NCBI RefSeq assembly: GCF_023715465.1
Contig: NZ_JAMBOE010000001.1
Span: 186,001 to 250,000, forward strand
DNA length: 64,000 bases
Origin: Paenibacillus macerans
GTDB lineage: Bacteria; Bacillota; Bacilli; Paenibacillales; Paenibacillaceae
Reading direction: 5' to 3'
The number at the start of each line of letters is the position of its first letter. Position 1 is the stretch's first letter. Under the pieces are notes generated by a model. That model saw only the letters and a program-made list of their open reading frames with translations. It was not told the origin of the DNA and searched no databases. Position numbers and translations under genes: made by a program. Below, one piece after another: positions 52,094 to 61,893 of the stretch.

Positions 52094-52681
52094 TTATTTC
52101 ATCGCCCCAACGATCTCTTCACACGTCCACACCTTACCGAGCCGCGGGAAAATGTACTTGCAGACATAATCATGCTCTTCCTGTGTCGATGCTGTCATGG
52201 CATCTTCGGCGAAGATCTGCTGATATCCGTGCTGGAACGCCTCTCTGGCCGTGGTGTCCACGCCGATCGAGGTGGAGATTCCGCACAGCACGATCGTATC
52301 GATGCCCCGGCGGCGCAGCTGCAGATCAAGGTCCGTGCCGTAAAACGCGCCCCACTGCCGTTTGGTCACAAGGTGTGCATTTTTCACGCCGGCCAGTTCG
52401 GGCACGAGGCGATCCCAGCCCTCGGGATACTGCACCGGGCTCGGGTTCATATCCGTCTGCGGCTTCAACGCATCTCTCCCGTCCGTGAACGACAGCCTGA
52501 CCAGCACGACAAAACCGCCTTTTTCCGCAAACGCCTGCGCCAGCTTGCTGGCGTTTTGAATCACCTGCCCGCTCGTATAAGGGGCGCTTTGGCGCCCGGA
52601 GTGGGCAATGCCCTCCTGCAGGTCGATCACCACCAGCGCCGTTTTCTCAACATGAATTTCCGTCACTTTTGCATCCGCCAT
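52094..52681 (-). CDS. isochorismatase-fold hydrolase lacking the usual Cys
   Basis: 195 residues from the ATG at 52681. Conserved Asp (VVIDLQEG) and Lys (TKRQWGAF) are present, but the segment that normally carries the nucleophilic Cys reads [15 protein letters not shown], with Gly at that position. True isochorismatases of the EntB type also lack this Cys, so it could cleave a vinyl ether or have another role. It follows the MFS gene closely on the same strand, so the two are probably cotranscribed. The ribosome site for either possible start is imperfect. Confidence 0.82.
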   Translation of the reverse strand: MADAKVTEIHVEKTALVVIDLQEGIAHSGRQSAPYTSGQVIQNASKLAQAFAEKGGFVVLVRLSFTDGRDALKPQTDMNPSPVQYPEGWDRLVPELAGVKNAHLVTKRQWGAFYGTDLDLQLRRRGIDTIVLCGISTSIGVDTTAREAFQHGYQQIFAEDAMTASTQEEHDYVCKYIFPRLGKVWTCEEIVGAMK

Positions 52682-52709
52682 ATCTAATTTCCACACTCCT
52701 ATCTTTTGC

Positions 52710-53921
52710 TTATTTCGGAAGACCCGTCATTTCGGGCCGGTTCATGGTCCGGTACACTTTAAAATATACCCAAACCGCATTGATTAATAGCAAGACGCTC
52801 GTCGTGATGAATACGTATTCGGCGCCCAGCCAAGCCGCGATCTGTCCGCCCAACACCGAACCGGCGAACACGCCCAGGTATCCGGCCGCCATGCTGAACC
52901 CGAACACCCGGCCCGTCAGGGCATCCGGCGTGATTTTCTTAATAAGCGTATTGACCGACGGGCCTAGCCCTGCCGCCGCGATCCCCAGCAAAAACCGCAG
53001 CCCCGTCAGCTGCCAGGGGTTCGTGACGAAGGCTTGGGGGATGAACAGGATACCGGCCGCAATCAGCGCCGCCAGGATCACTTTGTGCGCCCCCACCCGG
53101 TCGGACAGCTTGCCGAGCTGCGGCGCGGTCAGGATATTAGCCAGACCCGAAGCGGAAAAAGCGATGCCGGCTATCAGCGCAACGTGGCTGGAACCTTGAG
53201 CAATCTGTTCGACGTACACCGTGATGATCGGCTCAACCGAATACAAAGCCACACTTAAGATGAAAAAGGTGACGAACAAGGTCAGCGTCAGGCTTTTTTC
53301 GGGAATCCCGCTCCAGATTTCCTTCATCCCCAGGACCTTGTTTTCCGTCCGGACAAAATCCTCTTTGACGAAAAAAAGCGTCAACAAAAAGGCGATCAGC
53401 ATCAGCATGCCGATGAGAAAAAAGTCGTTTTGCATCCCGAAGTTTTCCCCGATAAATCCGCCGATCGTCGGCCCCAGCAAAGACCCGGCAATATTGGCCG
53501 TGGACAGCGTGCCCAAGGCAAACCCCGCATGCTCCTTATCCGTCTGGGTGGCGATCAGCGTCGTACAGGCGGTGCCGTAACCCGTGATCACCCCCTGCAG
53601 CAGGCGAAGTCCGATCAGCACGTACACATTCGGCGCAAATCCCATACAACCGATCACGATCGCCATGCCTAGGCTGGCCCGCAGCAGCATCGGCTTGCGT
53701 CCGTATTTGTCGGCGGCCAGCCCCCAGATCGGCGAAAAAATCGCCGACACGATAAACGTAATCCCAAAAGCAAGCCCGGAGAATCGCGCGATCTCCCCGG
53801 CGTTGCCGACGCCAAGCTGCTTGATGTACAGCGGCAAAATCGGTGCGAGCTGGCTCAAACCAATCCCTGTCACGAACATGCCAAACCAGCACACAAGCAA
53901 ATTTCTTTTCCAAATCGGCAT
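52710..53921 (-). CDS. MFS multidrug-type transporter
   Basis: 403 residues from the ATG at 53921, preceded by GAAGG; the 24 upstream codons are not MFS-like. About 12 helices are seen, with motif [14 protein letters not shown] and motif C-like [13 protein letters not shown], as in MdtG/Bmr-type drug:proton antiporters. It is followed closely by the isochorismatase-fold gene; a pump plus hydrolase pair suggests handling of an aromatic or amide compound. Confidence 0.88.
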   Translation of the reverse strand: MPIWKRNLLVCWFGMFVTGIGLSQLAPILPLYIKQLGVGNAGEIARFSGLAFGITFIVSAIFSPIWGLAADKYGRKPMLLRASLGMAIVIGCMGFAPNVYVLIGLRLLQGVITGYGTACTTLIATQTDKEHAGFALGTLSTANIAGSLLGPTIGGFIGENFGMQNDFFLIGMLMLIAFLLTLFFVKEDFVRTENKVLGMKEIWSGIPEKSLTLTLFVTFFILSVALYSVEPIITVYVEQIAQGSSHVALIAGIAFSASGLANILTAPQLGKLSDRVGAHKVILAALIAAGILFIPQAFVTNPWQLTGLRFLLGIAAAGLGPSVNTLIKKITPDALTGRVFGFSMAAGYLGVFAGSVLGGQIAAWLGAEYVFITTSVLLLINAVWVYFKVYRTMNRPEMTGLPK

Positions 53922-54043
53922 AAAGTAAAGCCTTCTTTCCGCTCGATAACCTGATGACCCGCACACGTGATCCCGCATACGTGAAATGAACAATCTTGCA
54001 GGATTATCTTAACCAAAGAATTCGTCTTTTTCCATGCACAATC

Positions 54044-54874
54044 TTATAATCCATGGATGATTTTGCCGTGATATTCCGATGGACTGATCCCCTCTGTCCG
54101 CTTAAAAATCCGGCTGAAGTAGAATTCATCCGTAAATCCGAGCTCCCGGGCGACTTCCTTCACTTTTTTGTCCCCCTCGGCAAGCAGCTCCTTGGCTTTA
54201 TCCACTTTGATTTTGTTGAAATATTCGATGACGGAATACCCTGTCATGTTCTTGAACGCCCGCGAAAGGTAATACGTCGACAGATGAACCAGCTCGGCCA
54301 ATTCCGCCAAGGTCACCCGCTGCCCGATATGCAGATGCATGTATTCGATCACTTTTTCGATTTTCAAGCTGACCGCGTGATTTTCATTTTGCTTCTGCCG
54401 ATGCTGAGAAATTTCGAACAGCAGTTGGAGAAGATACGCTTTGGAAATAAGCTCGTACCCCGGCCGCTTCGAGTCCCAGCTATCCACCAGCTTTTTGAAG
54501 GTATCCGCGATTTGATAGCCGTTTTTGAGATTTTGCGCATCCTGCAGCGGCAGCGGATGGACTTCGTTCCCGACCGACCAGGCGCCGTCATCGAAGCGAA
54601 CGTTCGCATAGCTAAAATGCACCGTCAAGCAGCTTATCGGTTCACGTGCGTCAACCTCAATCGTATGTAAAACATCGGGACGGATGTAGCACAGCGTGCC
54701 TTCCTGCACCGTGTGACTTCTGTTGTCCACGATAAAACGGCCTTTTCCTCCGGTCACCAGAAGCAGTTCGTGATGCTGGAGTGTCCGGGTGATCAGGGTT
54801 CGCAGCTTCCGCGGATCGTTCGGGGACCGGCTGTTGCAGTAATGGATATAGGGAAAAACGTTTTTCAGATTCAT
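54044..54874 (-). CDS. AraC-family regulator
   Basis: 276 residues from the ATG at 54874, three bases after GGAGGA; the longer frame from 54919 is rejected. An N-terminal cupin sensor (LLLVTGGKGRFIVDNRSHTV, CYIRPDVLHTIEV) precedes the C-terminal double helix-turn-helix (VTLAELAELVHLSTYYLSRAF; VKEVARELGFTDEFYFSRIF). It lies downstream of the GH81 gene behind a terminator, and could control it in response to a glucan-derived sugar. Confidence 0.9.
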   Translation of the reverse strand: MNLKNVFPYIHYCNSRSPNDPRKLRTLITRTLQHHELLLVTGGKGRFIVDNRSHTVQEGTLCYIRPDVLHTIEVDAREPISCLTVHFSYANVRFDDGAWSVGNEVHPLPLQDAQNLKNGYQIADTFKKLVDSWDSKRPGYELISKAYLLQLLFEISQHRQKQNENHAVSLKIEKVIEYMHLHIGQRVTLAELAELVHLSTYYLSRAFKNMTGYSVIEYFNKIKVDKAKELLAEGDKKVKEVARELGFTDEFYFSRIFKRTEGISPSEYHGKIIHGL

Positions 54875-54903
54875 GGCTCCTCCTTGAATTGCCGCTTCGT
54901 AAT

Positions 54904-54944
54904 AAAACTCCCGCCCCATCAGCGGTTCATAGAGGCGGGAGTTT
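54904..54944 (-). terminator. terminator of the GH81 gene
   Basis: A perfect AAACTCCCGCC / GGCGGGAGTTT hairpin is followed on the minus strand by TTATT. It separates the GH81 gene from the AraC gene. Confidence 0.85.
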
Positions 54945-54956
54945 CTTTCATGATAT

Positions 54957-57900
54957 TTAACGGTACAGGTTAAGCTCGGCGATGGACCACCACCACTCCG
55001 GCGTATCTTGCGTCAGCTCGATGGTCACGAACCGGGCCGATTGCCCCGGAAAGCTCTCCAGAATCAGCGGTGAGCGCGATTTGTTTTCCCGAATCAGGTC
55101 CCAATTCTCCCCGTCTTTGGATACGAGCAGCCGGAAGCCGCGGGCATAATCATTTTTACTGCCGCCGGAATTCATGCTGATTTGGCTGAAGTTTTGCACG
55201 CTCCCCAAATCGAGCCGAATCCATTGGCCCGCCGTTTGCCCCGTGGAGGAAGTCCAGCGGCTGTTCTTGTCTCCGTCCAGCATCGCCGCAGCGTCTCCGT
55301 ACGTTGACGATGTAACGGTCCAGCCCGAACGGTCCAACGCTTCGGGGCCAGCTCCATCCCCCGGCGCCCATGGCTCGTCGTCCGCCGTAAATACGCTCAA
55401 TTCCGCAACGGACCACCAATGCGAATCCGTTCCGGTCTGAACCACCTTGATGTACCGCGCGGTTTGCAGCGGGAAGGCCGCGGTGACCACCGGCCCCTTG
55501 CCTTTGCCGGCAGCGGCAGGAGTGCCCCAGTTTTGTCCGTCTACGGATGTATACACTTCATAACCTTGGGCGTAATCATCCCGGCTATGTGCACTGTCCA
55601 ACACGATTTGGTCGACCGGCTGCGCCGTTCCCAGATCAAGCAGGATCCATTCGCCGCCCGCCTGTTCACGGCCTGAGGTCCAACGGGTGTCTTTAAGGCC
55701 GTCCAGCATGGCCTCCGCGTTTTCGCCGGATGAAGCCGTTACGCTCCAACCGTCCGCAGCAAGCCGCTTCTGCTTGCCGTTGCCGTAATTGTGCACGTAC
55801 AGCTCCGCTACCGACCACCATTTCGTAGCATCGCCGATTTGCACGATTTTAATGTAACGGGCGGTTTGTACAGGGAACGTGATCGATAGCGTCCCCGGTT
55901 CGCCAGCACCGCCCGCAACGGGGCTGCCCCAATTTTCGCCGTCGCCGGAAACATATACCCTGTATTCGCGAGGATAATCGTCCGCCGAATTACCCGGATC
56001 GAGCACGATCGTATCAAAGCTGTGCTTCGCGCCCAAATCGACTTTCAGCCATTGGCCGTTCGATTGCTCGCGGCCATTCGTCCAAAGCGTGCCGTAATCG
56101 CCGTCCAGCAGGTTGGCCGTTACGTCTCCGCCAAAGGTGGAGGATGCCGTAACTTCCCAGCCCGAGCGGTCGTCCAGCGCACCCAAATTAGGCAGAGGCG
56201 TCTTAGCAGCCTGCGAATCGAAGAGGGCCAGCTTTAACTCGGAGATCGACCACCAACTGTCCGCTGGCGCCGTCAAGACGATTTTCACGTATCTGGCCTT
56301 CTGTTCAGGCAGCGAGACCGCCAGACTTGGCGAATTTCCCTTGCCGCCGGCTGCCGCCTCGTTCCAATTCTCGCCGTCGGCCGATACGAATACTTCGTAC
56401 CCGTGTGCATAGTCTCCCCAGTTCGTTCCGGAATTCATGAACAGTGTATCAAAAACCTGCTCAGCGCCCAAATCGATTTGCAGCCAGTCACCGGCCGCTT
56501 GGGCTTGTCCCGAAGACCAGCGGGTCGACAGGTCGCCGTCGATCATACGCTCGGCCGGTTCGGAGCTGGAGGATGCCGTAATTACCCAGTCTGTGCGATC
56601 CAGATATTGAACGCCCTTCGCGGGGTCCGGACCTTCCACCACCGTGACCTCCAGCGGATTGACGGCAACGAGCGCTTTGGGGTATACCCTGGCGGAACCC
56701 AATGCACCGTCTTCATTGAAGAAATGAACGGTTTTGGCCGTGTCCCCCGGATTCCAAATCTGCGCGGTGTAGACGCCTTCTTTTTCATAGACCGTTACCG
56801 CCGGATCGTCTGCCCAAATGTCCATCGTTCTTGTGCCCGTCGTCACCATGCTATGAATAAACCAGTAGGCGTTAAACACTTCGTTTTGCTGCATATTGCT
56901 GGTATCCCACTTGGCCAGTGTCCCTTCCGGATCGCTGATCGATTGGAACGGCCAGATTATATGCTCCCAGGTGCGTTCCGGCGTGCCGCCGAGGTCCTCG
57001 ATCAGACCGGCGTACAAATCCACCGTTTTCTGCGGATCGCGGCCGTAATAAGTCATCCATTCCGCCGGCGGAAGCCAGTGGATGCCGTAAATATGCTCTG
57101 GATCGCCGGAGAAATAAGTACCGTACAAATAGGCGCTGCCATAGACATGCCCGACCGTTGCGTGCTTGTATCCTTCCACCCAATTGTCATGGTCATAGTT
57201 GAACCAATACTGCTCAGCGGCTTTTTCCTCGGTCGTAAAGCCCCAGATGCCCGCATCGCGGTAAGCGTCGTTGCCGGTCACCAGGCCCCACATGTATTCG
57301 CCGACCCAGCTGAACAGCGCTTCCCCGGCCGCTTCCTGGTTGTTGCCGCTCCGGTTGTCCGCATAGCCGCCGGCCCAGGAGTGGCCCTCATAAGGATCGA
57401 AGTTGCGGAACCAGGGGAATAACTCATCCGTTCTCGACGGATTGGCGTAATCGCGGATCAAAAGCTCCACCATATCCCCATAATCCCGCAAAAATTCCCC
57501 GTCATACGTGGCAAGAACAGCAGAGGCAAAAATATAATACCCGTACGTAAAATGATGGTCGGTTAATCCGGTATTCACGCCGAATCCGCTGGCATACGGG
57601 AACACGGCCCCCCATGTGTCATCATAATGGAAATAGGTCGAATGCACCTTCTCATCCGGCGAATACGTGTACCAGTCTGTCAAAATCGTCCGCAGCAACG
57701 CCAGATAATGATCTTTACGTTCAGTATCGCCCAGCTGATCGCTGATCAAAACCGCCAGAGCGAGCGGGTGCAGCTTTTTCCCCTGCCAATAAGGATCATC
57801 GCCCATCGCTCCGTTCGCCACATCCGCGTCCAGTTGATCGAGATAGGCGGTTAATTGCGCGCGGGAGTACGTCGGATCGTTAGGCTCCACAAACTGCGGA

Positions 57901-59921
57901 ATGATGCCGTAAAACCGGTCCTGCGTCGTAAACATATTGCCTTCGCCGACTTTCAGCACACCGCGGATCGAAGGATACGTCAGATCGGTCAGCGGCGTTA
58001 CGGCGATCTTCCATTGATGCGGCAGCAGCGCCATCAACGTTGTCGCGGAAAATCCCGGCCGTTTCAGCTCGGTGATCGCTTCAAAGCGGGTGGTTACGAG
58101 CGATTCCGCCTCATTATATTCGTATTCTACCCTCGTATCCGTGACGAAGGCATACGCATGACGATAGTAATCGCCCAGATCGTCCGCAGTAGGCAGCGCC
58201 GCCAAAGATAGGTAGTTTTCACCTTGTCCGAGCTTGATTTTGATCGTGCTTCCAAGCTTCATAAACGTCGTTCCCTCAGGAGCAAACACACCGTAGTTGC
58301 GCACGAAGGTTTGCGGCACAGGCGCTCTGTCCTTATTGGTCACTTCGATGCCGATATGGTCGGCCGTCAGCACATCCCCGTCATTCAGCAGGATTGGCTG
58401 ACCATTATCGTCATATAGCCGGGTGATGACCGGTGATTGGAGAATGACGGCGTCCGGGTTCTCGTAGGTGTTGTACAGGAACGGCGACCCCTTCACAAAC
58501 GTCGTGGTCATCTTGGCCGTCTCGTCATCGCTCATCACGACGCTCGCGGAAAAATCCCCGTAGCCGGAAATTTTCGTGACCACATCGGCCGGATTGATGT
58601 TGGCCTGAGACAATATCAAATCCGGATCGCCGTCGGCGTCGATCGAGCCGCCGTCCGCCGAAGCATAACCGGCCCCAGGGTTCAAAATGTTCAGGCCCTG
58701 CTTGGTGTAGCGGTTTTTCAGCGGGAGCGTGATCAGGCTGTTGCCGCCGCCCAGGTTTTCGACCAGGATCGATTGCCACCAGTCGTTGGATGGAATCGGG
58801 GCCTTGACGTCCGCGGTGCGGTATTTCGGATTTTTCGGCGCCAGCATCGTCACATCGTTGATTTCGTAGCTGCCCGCTCCGACCTGAACCGAAGAAACCG
58901 CCGGAATGTCCGGAATATCGTAGGTTGTTTTCGGATCGCCTTCGCGGTAAGCGTACACCCCGAACTCGTACATCGAGTATCCGTTCGTGGAGCCGCGACC
59001 GAGCCCCGCCATTTTGACGTAACGGGCCTTCGCGTAGACGGGAATCGTCTCCGTTCCGCCCGATCCGATCAGCTGCCGGTACACGGTGGTCCAGTTTTGG
59101 GCGTCATCCGACACTTGGATGTCGTAAGCTCTGCCGAAGGCGGCTTCCCATTTGAACGACACGCTGCCGATTTCGCTGGATTGGCCCAGGTCCACATAAA
59201 TCCATTCGTTGTCGGCGTAGATGGACGACCAGCGGGTATCGCCGTTGCCGTCGGTGGCATTCTTGGCCAAATAGTTCCGTTCTTCCATCTTGGCTTTGTC
59301 TTCGGGCGATCTGCTAGGCTCGTCGATCTCCAGCGAAGACGTCGTGACCGGTTTGCCCAGTGCCAGGTTGACGGCCTCCGGTTTAGGCGGCGGGTTGACG
59401 CCGCCGGTGCCGAATACGCTGAATTCCCAAATCGATACGCCGTAAGCCTTTTGCGCGCGGTCCGTGCTGTAGACGCGGACATACCGGCCCTGCTCGGCCA
59501 GTTTATCCACTTCGGTCAGCCCGCCTTCGCCTTTGGTCGTGGCATAGACCGGCTTCCAGTGAATTTCGTCATCCGATACCTGAAGCTCAAACGACGTGGC
59601 ATATGCGTTTTCCCATTTTACGGAAATCTTCGAGATGGATGCACTCTTGCCCAAATCGACGTAAATCCATTGCGGGTCCTTTTGCCATACGCTCTCCCAA
59701 CGGGTATTTTCGTTGCCGTCGACCGCCATATCCGGCGTATTGCCGCCCAGCGACGACGAACTATAGACCGGCCTGTTTAGAGAAAGCAAATCATCTTGCT
59801 CTTCCGCATAAGCAGCCGGCATGGAAAACATCGGAACGCTGCTGATCAGCAGTATGAGGGTCAACGCAAAATGAATCCAGATCCTGCGAGCCTTCCGCTT
59901 GCTCAGGAAAAATATCTTCAT
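54957..59921 (-). CDS. secreted GH81 endo-beta-1,3-glucanase with six discoidin (F5/8C, CBM32-like) modules
   Basis: 1654 residues. The signal peptide ends near AYA (about 39). Two discoidin modules (about 45-180 and 185-335; NTRWESVWQKDPQWIYVDLG, DTRWSSIYADNEWIYVDLG) precede the GH81 catalytic region (about 345-1110) with LTDHHFTYGYY and GNNQEAAGEA, which hold the catalytic acid and base. Four more discoidin modules follow (about 1120-1654; each with WSSG/WTSG and RYIKIVQ-type strands). GH81 enzymes cut internal beta-1,3-glucan bonds of laminarin, callose or fungal walls. It is monocistronic with its own terminator. Confidence 0.93.
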   Translation of the reverse strand: MKIFFLSKRKARRIWIHFALTLILLISSVPMFSMPAAYAEEQDDLLSLNRPVYSSSSLGGNTPDMAVDGNENTRWESVWQKDPQWIYVDLGKSASISKISVKWENAYATSFELQVSDDEIHWKPVYATTKGEGGLTEVDKLAEQGRYVRVYSTDRAQKAYGVSIWEFSVFGTGGVNPPPKPEAVNLALGKPVTTSSLEIDEPSRSPEDKAKMEERNYLAKNATDGNGDTRWSSIYADNEWIYVDLGQSSEIGSVSFKWEAAFGRAYDIQVSDDAQNWTTVYRQLIGSGGTETIPVYAKARYVKMAGLGRGSTNGYSMYEFGVYAYREGDPKTTYDIPDIPAVSSVQVGAGSYEINDVTMLAPKNPKYRTADVKAPIPSNDWWQSILVENLGGGNSLITLPLKNRYTKQGLNILNPGAGYASADGGSIDADGDPDLILSQANINPADVVTKISGYGDFSASVVMSDDETAKMTTTFVKGSPFLYNTYENPDAVILQSPVITRLYDDNGQPILLNDGDVLTADHIGIEVTNKDRAPVPQTFVRNYGVFAPEGTTFMKLGSTIKIKLGQGENYLSLAALPTADDLGDYYRHAYAFVTDTRVEYEYNEAESLVTTRFEAITELKRPGFSATTLMALLPHQWKIAVTPLTDLTYPSIRGVLKVGEGNMFTTQDRFYGIIPQFVEPNDPTYSRAQLTAYLDQLDADVANGAMGDDPYWQGKKLHPLALAVLISDQLGDTERKDHYLALLRTILTDWYTYSPDEKVHSTYFHYDDTWGAVFPYASGFGVNTGLTDHHFTYGYYIFASAVLATYDGEFLRDYGDMVELLIRDYANPSRTDELFPWFRNFDPYEGHSWAGGYADNRSGNNQEAAGEALFSWVGEYMWGLVTGNDAYRDAGIWGFTTEEKAAEQYWFNYDHDNWVEGYKHATVGHVYGSAYLYGTYFSGDPEHIYGIHWLPPAEWMTYYGRDPQKTVDLYAGLIEDLGGTPERTWEHIIWPFQSISDPEGTLAKWDTSNMQQNEVFNAYWFIHSMVTTGTRTMDIWADDPAVTVYEKEGVYTAQIWNPGDTAKTVHFFNEDGALGSARVYPKALVAVNPLEVTVVEGPDPAKGVQYLDRTDWVITASSSSEPAERMIDGDLSTRWSSGQAQAAGDWLQIDLGAEQVFDTLFMNSGTNWGDYAHGYEVFVSADGENWNEAAAGGKGNSPSLAVSLPEQKARYVKIVLTAPADSWWSISELKLALFDSQAAKTPLPNLGALDDRSGWEVTASSTFGGDVTANLLDGDYGTLWTNGREQSNGQWLKVDLGAKHSFDTIVLDPGNSADDYPREYRVYVSGDGENWGSPVAGGAGEPGTLSITFPVQTARYIKIVQIGDATKWWSVAELYVHNYGNGKQKRLAADGWSVTASSGENAEAMLDGLKDTRWTSGREQAGGEWILLDLGTAQPVDQIVLDSAHSRDDYAQGYEVYTSVDGQNWGTPAAAGKGKGPVVTAAFPLQTARYIKVVQTGTDSHWWSVAELSVFTADDEPWAPGDGAGPEALDRSGWTVTSSTYGDAAAMLDGDKNSRWTSSTGQTAGQWIRLDLGSVQNFSQISMNSGGSKNDYARGFRLLVSKDGENWDLIRENKSRSPLILESFPGQSARFVTIELTQDTPEWWWSIAELNLYR

Positions 59922-60293
59922 GTCCTCTCTCCTTCAATAATTGGTCTATGGAGCAGATGCTGATGGAACCAATCAGATCTCCGCTACTTGTCCTTTTTTT
60001 GCGGCCTCCCCTCGCATTTCCAAAATATTTGGTTAGACTCCATATTTTGGATTTTGAATAAATATACAATTGTTTTATCGTCGCACGGTATAACGATTTT
60101 AATAGAGTCGTGTGATAGTTTTCATAAAATAGGTAAAAAGAACTATCCGTTTTCACTGATGATGCGAACGCAAAAAACAGGAGAGTCCCTATCCCTAACG
60201 GTAATGGACTCCCCTGTTTTTTTTCATATGACCCTGCAGGTCAGTATCTCTATTCATTTGGAATCAATTGGCCTTGCAGCCCGCAGACTCGAA
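59922..60293. other. 372-bp intergenic region upstream of GH81
   Basis: Holds the GH81 leader and ribosome site (GAAGGAGAGAGG just before the ATG), an AT-rich stretch likely to contain the promoter, and the terminator at 60178-60216. I could not fix a promoter or operator with confidence. Confidence 0.5.
60178..60216. terminator. bidirectional terminator
   Basis: CAGGAGAGTCC / GGACTCCCCTG hairpin (one mismatch) has A6 before it and T8 after it. It serves the minus-strand VOC gene; it also blocks plus-strand read-through toward it. Confidence 0.8.
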
Positions 60294-60980
60294 TTAAGAA
60301 GAAAGATTACTTCCTGTCTCAAACCGGTTGATGCTTGAAAAACTGAACCGGCCCGCCCCGGCCACCGTGACCTCCACAGGATAAAACCGCGCCTTTATCC
60401 CGTTGGAAAAAAACCATTCCCGCTGATCCCGGACGACGATCAAAAGCCCCTGCTCATCGCCGACCGGAGTGAATTCTGCGGAAGCCTCCCGCCAGTTGGG
60501 CAGTCCGGCCTCATTCAGCTCACTTACCAGCGGCAGGGTTTCCTCGGCCACGATGCCGATCTCGCTAACGCTCATCACGTCACGAGCCGTAAACGCATGA
60601 TCAATCCCGCTCGCCAAATTGTGCCTGGCGATAAACTCCACGATGTTGCCGGCCGGGTCCTCAAAATAAACCGAATGGGCGTTCCAGGAGGTGAAAAACA
60701 CCTCGTCATCGCCCTCCTCCTCAATCAAAGGCACTTTGGCAGCCACCCACGATTTCACTTCGGCAAATTTATTCTCCGGCACATTCAATGCGAAATGATA
60801 AAACGGCCTCTCTCCCGCAGCCGCCGCTTTAAAGGTCACCGAAGTCGCCCCGGCCCGGATCGTAAACCGCTTCTCCCCCTGCTCCGCAAGCTCAAAACCG
60901 AACCGGTCGGCATAAAACGCTTGTGTCTCCCGGAGTTTTGACGGACTGATCTCAAAGACTACGCGCTCAAAAATCATGCT
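60294..60980 (-). CDS. VOC-superfamily (glyoxalase-like) protein
   Basis: 228 residues. Two beta-alpha-beta-beta-beta halves are evident: FERVVFEISPSKLRETQAFY with FYHFALNVPENKF in the first half and SVYFEDPAGNIVEF in the second. It may bind a metal and act on a small molecule or be a dioxygenase/resistance-type protein; the reaction cannot be named. ATG 60980 follows GGAGA. It is 47 bp after the thioredoxin-like gene on the same strand. Confidence 0.85.
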   Translation of the reverse strand, partial: SMIFERVVFEISPSKLRETQAFYADRFGFELAEQGEKRFTIRAGATSVTFKAAAAGERPFYHFALNVPENKFAEVKSWVAAKVPLIEEEGDDEVFFTSWNAHSVYFEDPAGNIVEFIARHNLASGIDHAFTARDVMSVSEIGIVAEETLPLVSELNEAGLPNWREASAEFTPVGDEQGLLIVVRDQREWFFSNGIKARFYPVEVTVAGAGRFSFSSINRFETGSNLSS

Positions 60981-61027
60981 CACATCTCCTTTCACCGAGA
61001 CAACTCTGCCTTATGCTCGGCCACACA

Positions 61028-61342
61028 TTACAAGCTTTCCAAATACTCTTTGATTTGCCCCGGGGTTTTGGCGAACTTGCTATGCAGATGGGCGAGCTTT
61101 TCCCCGTTTTTGTAGACGAGCAGGCTCGGGATGCCCCGAACTTGATTCGCTTCGGCAATCGGCTGGAACTCTTCCGCATCCATGGCATAAAACTCTTTGT
61201 CCGGATGCTCCGCGATAATATCGCCGATAAAGCGATCCAGGTTTTTGCAATCCGGGCACCACGTCGTATCGAATTTAATAACGGTAAATTGGTCTCTTTG
61301 AGTCAGTTGTTCGAATTGTTCGGCGGATTGTACTCTCTCCAT
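61028..61342 (-). CDS. thioredoxin-family protein
   Basis: 104 residues with the active site WCPDC (Cys29, Cys32) and the cis-proline GIPS loop. WCPDC rather than WCGPC marks the YtpP-like branch of cytosolic thiol-disulfide proteins. GGAG precedes the ATG. It is probably cotranscribed with the VOC gene. Confidence 0.92.
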   Translation of the reverse strand: MERVQSAEQFEQLTQRDQFTVIKFDTTWCPDCKNLDRFIGDIIAEHPDKEFYAMDAEEFQPIAEANQVRGIPSLLVYKNGEKLAHLHSKFAKTPGQIKEYLESL

Positions 61343-61499
61343 GCGGATCCTCTCCTTATTAAAGCGAAAAATGCTTAAAATTTTATATACGTGTTGTCTC
61401 TATTATATACGATTCGGCCGGAATCACCTAGTTTTTGCGGGCAGGGCAGTCATAAGCCATGTTACAATAAGTCAAAAAAGGAATGGGGATGCTCATACG

Positions 61500-61829
61500 A
61501 TGATATTCTCGATTATACTATTTGTGGTCGCAGGGTTAGCGGAAATTGGCGGAGGGTATTTGGTCTGGTTATGGCTGCGTGAATCCAGGCCCCTATGGTA
61601 TGGCATTGTCGGCAGTCTTATTTTGGTGGCGTACGGGATCATTCCTACGCTGCAGAACTTCCCTTCCTTTGGGCGGGTGTATGCGGCGTATGGAGGCGTG
61701 TTTGTCGCATTGGCCGTGCTTTGGGGCTGGTGGGTGGATAAAAAAACGCCAGATGTCTACGATTGGGCCGGGGCTGCGATCTGCCTCGTCGGCGTGTCGG
61801 TGATGTTGTGGGCGCCGCGCCATGCATGA
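61500..61829 (+). CDS. YnfA/UPF0060 family small membrane protein
   Basis: 109 residues with four helices and the family features [38 protein letters not shown] and [10 protein letters not shown]. Relatives resemble SMR drug exporters, and a role in exporting small cations or drugs is suggested. The frame is open far upstream, but this Met begins the conserved protein and is preceded by GGAATGGGG. Confidence 0.9.
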   Translation: MIFSIILFVVAGLAEIGGGYLVWLWLRESRPLWYGIVGSLILVAYGIIPTLQNFPSFGRVYAAYGGVFVALAVLWGWWVDKKTPDVYDWAGAAICLVGVSVMLWAPRHA

Positions 61830-61893
61830 AAAGCGGTTTTTACCGCACCCTAAAGTTAGATTACATACTGCATCAGCATAAGGAAGGTACCGC

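Noticed and set aside
58437-59780. Long plus-strand frame (447 codons) opposite GH81
   Set aside because: Antisense to discoidin and GH81 domains with recognisable motifs; composition is typical of a shadow frame.
60178-60216. Hairpin considered as a riboswitch expression platform
   Set aside because: No conserved aptamer-like sequence precedes it and it has T tracts on both sides; a shared terminator is sufficient.
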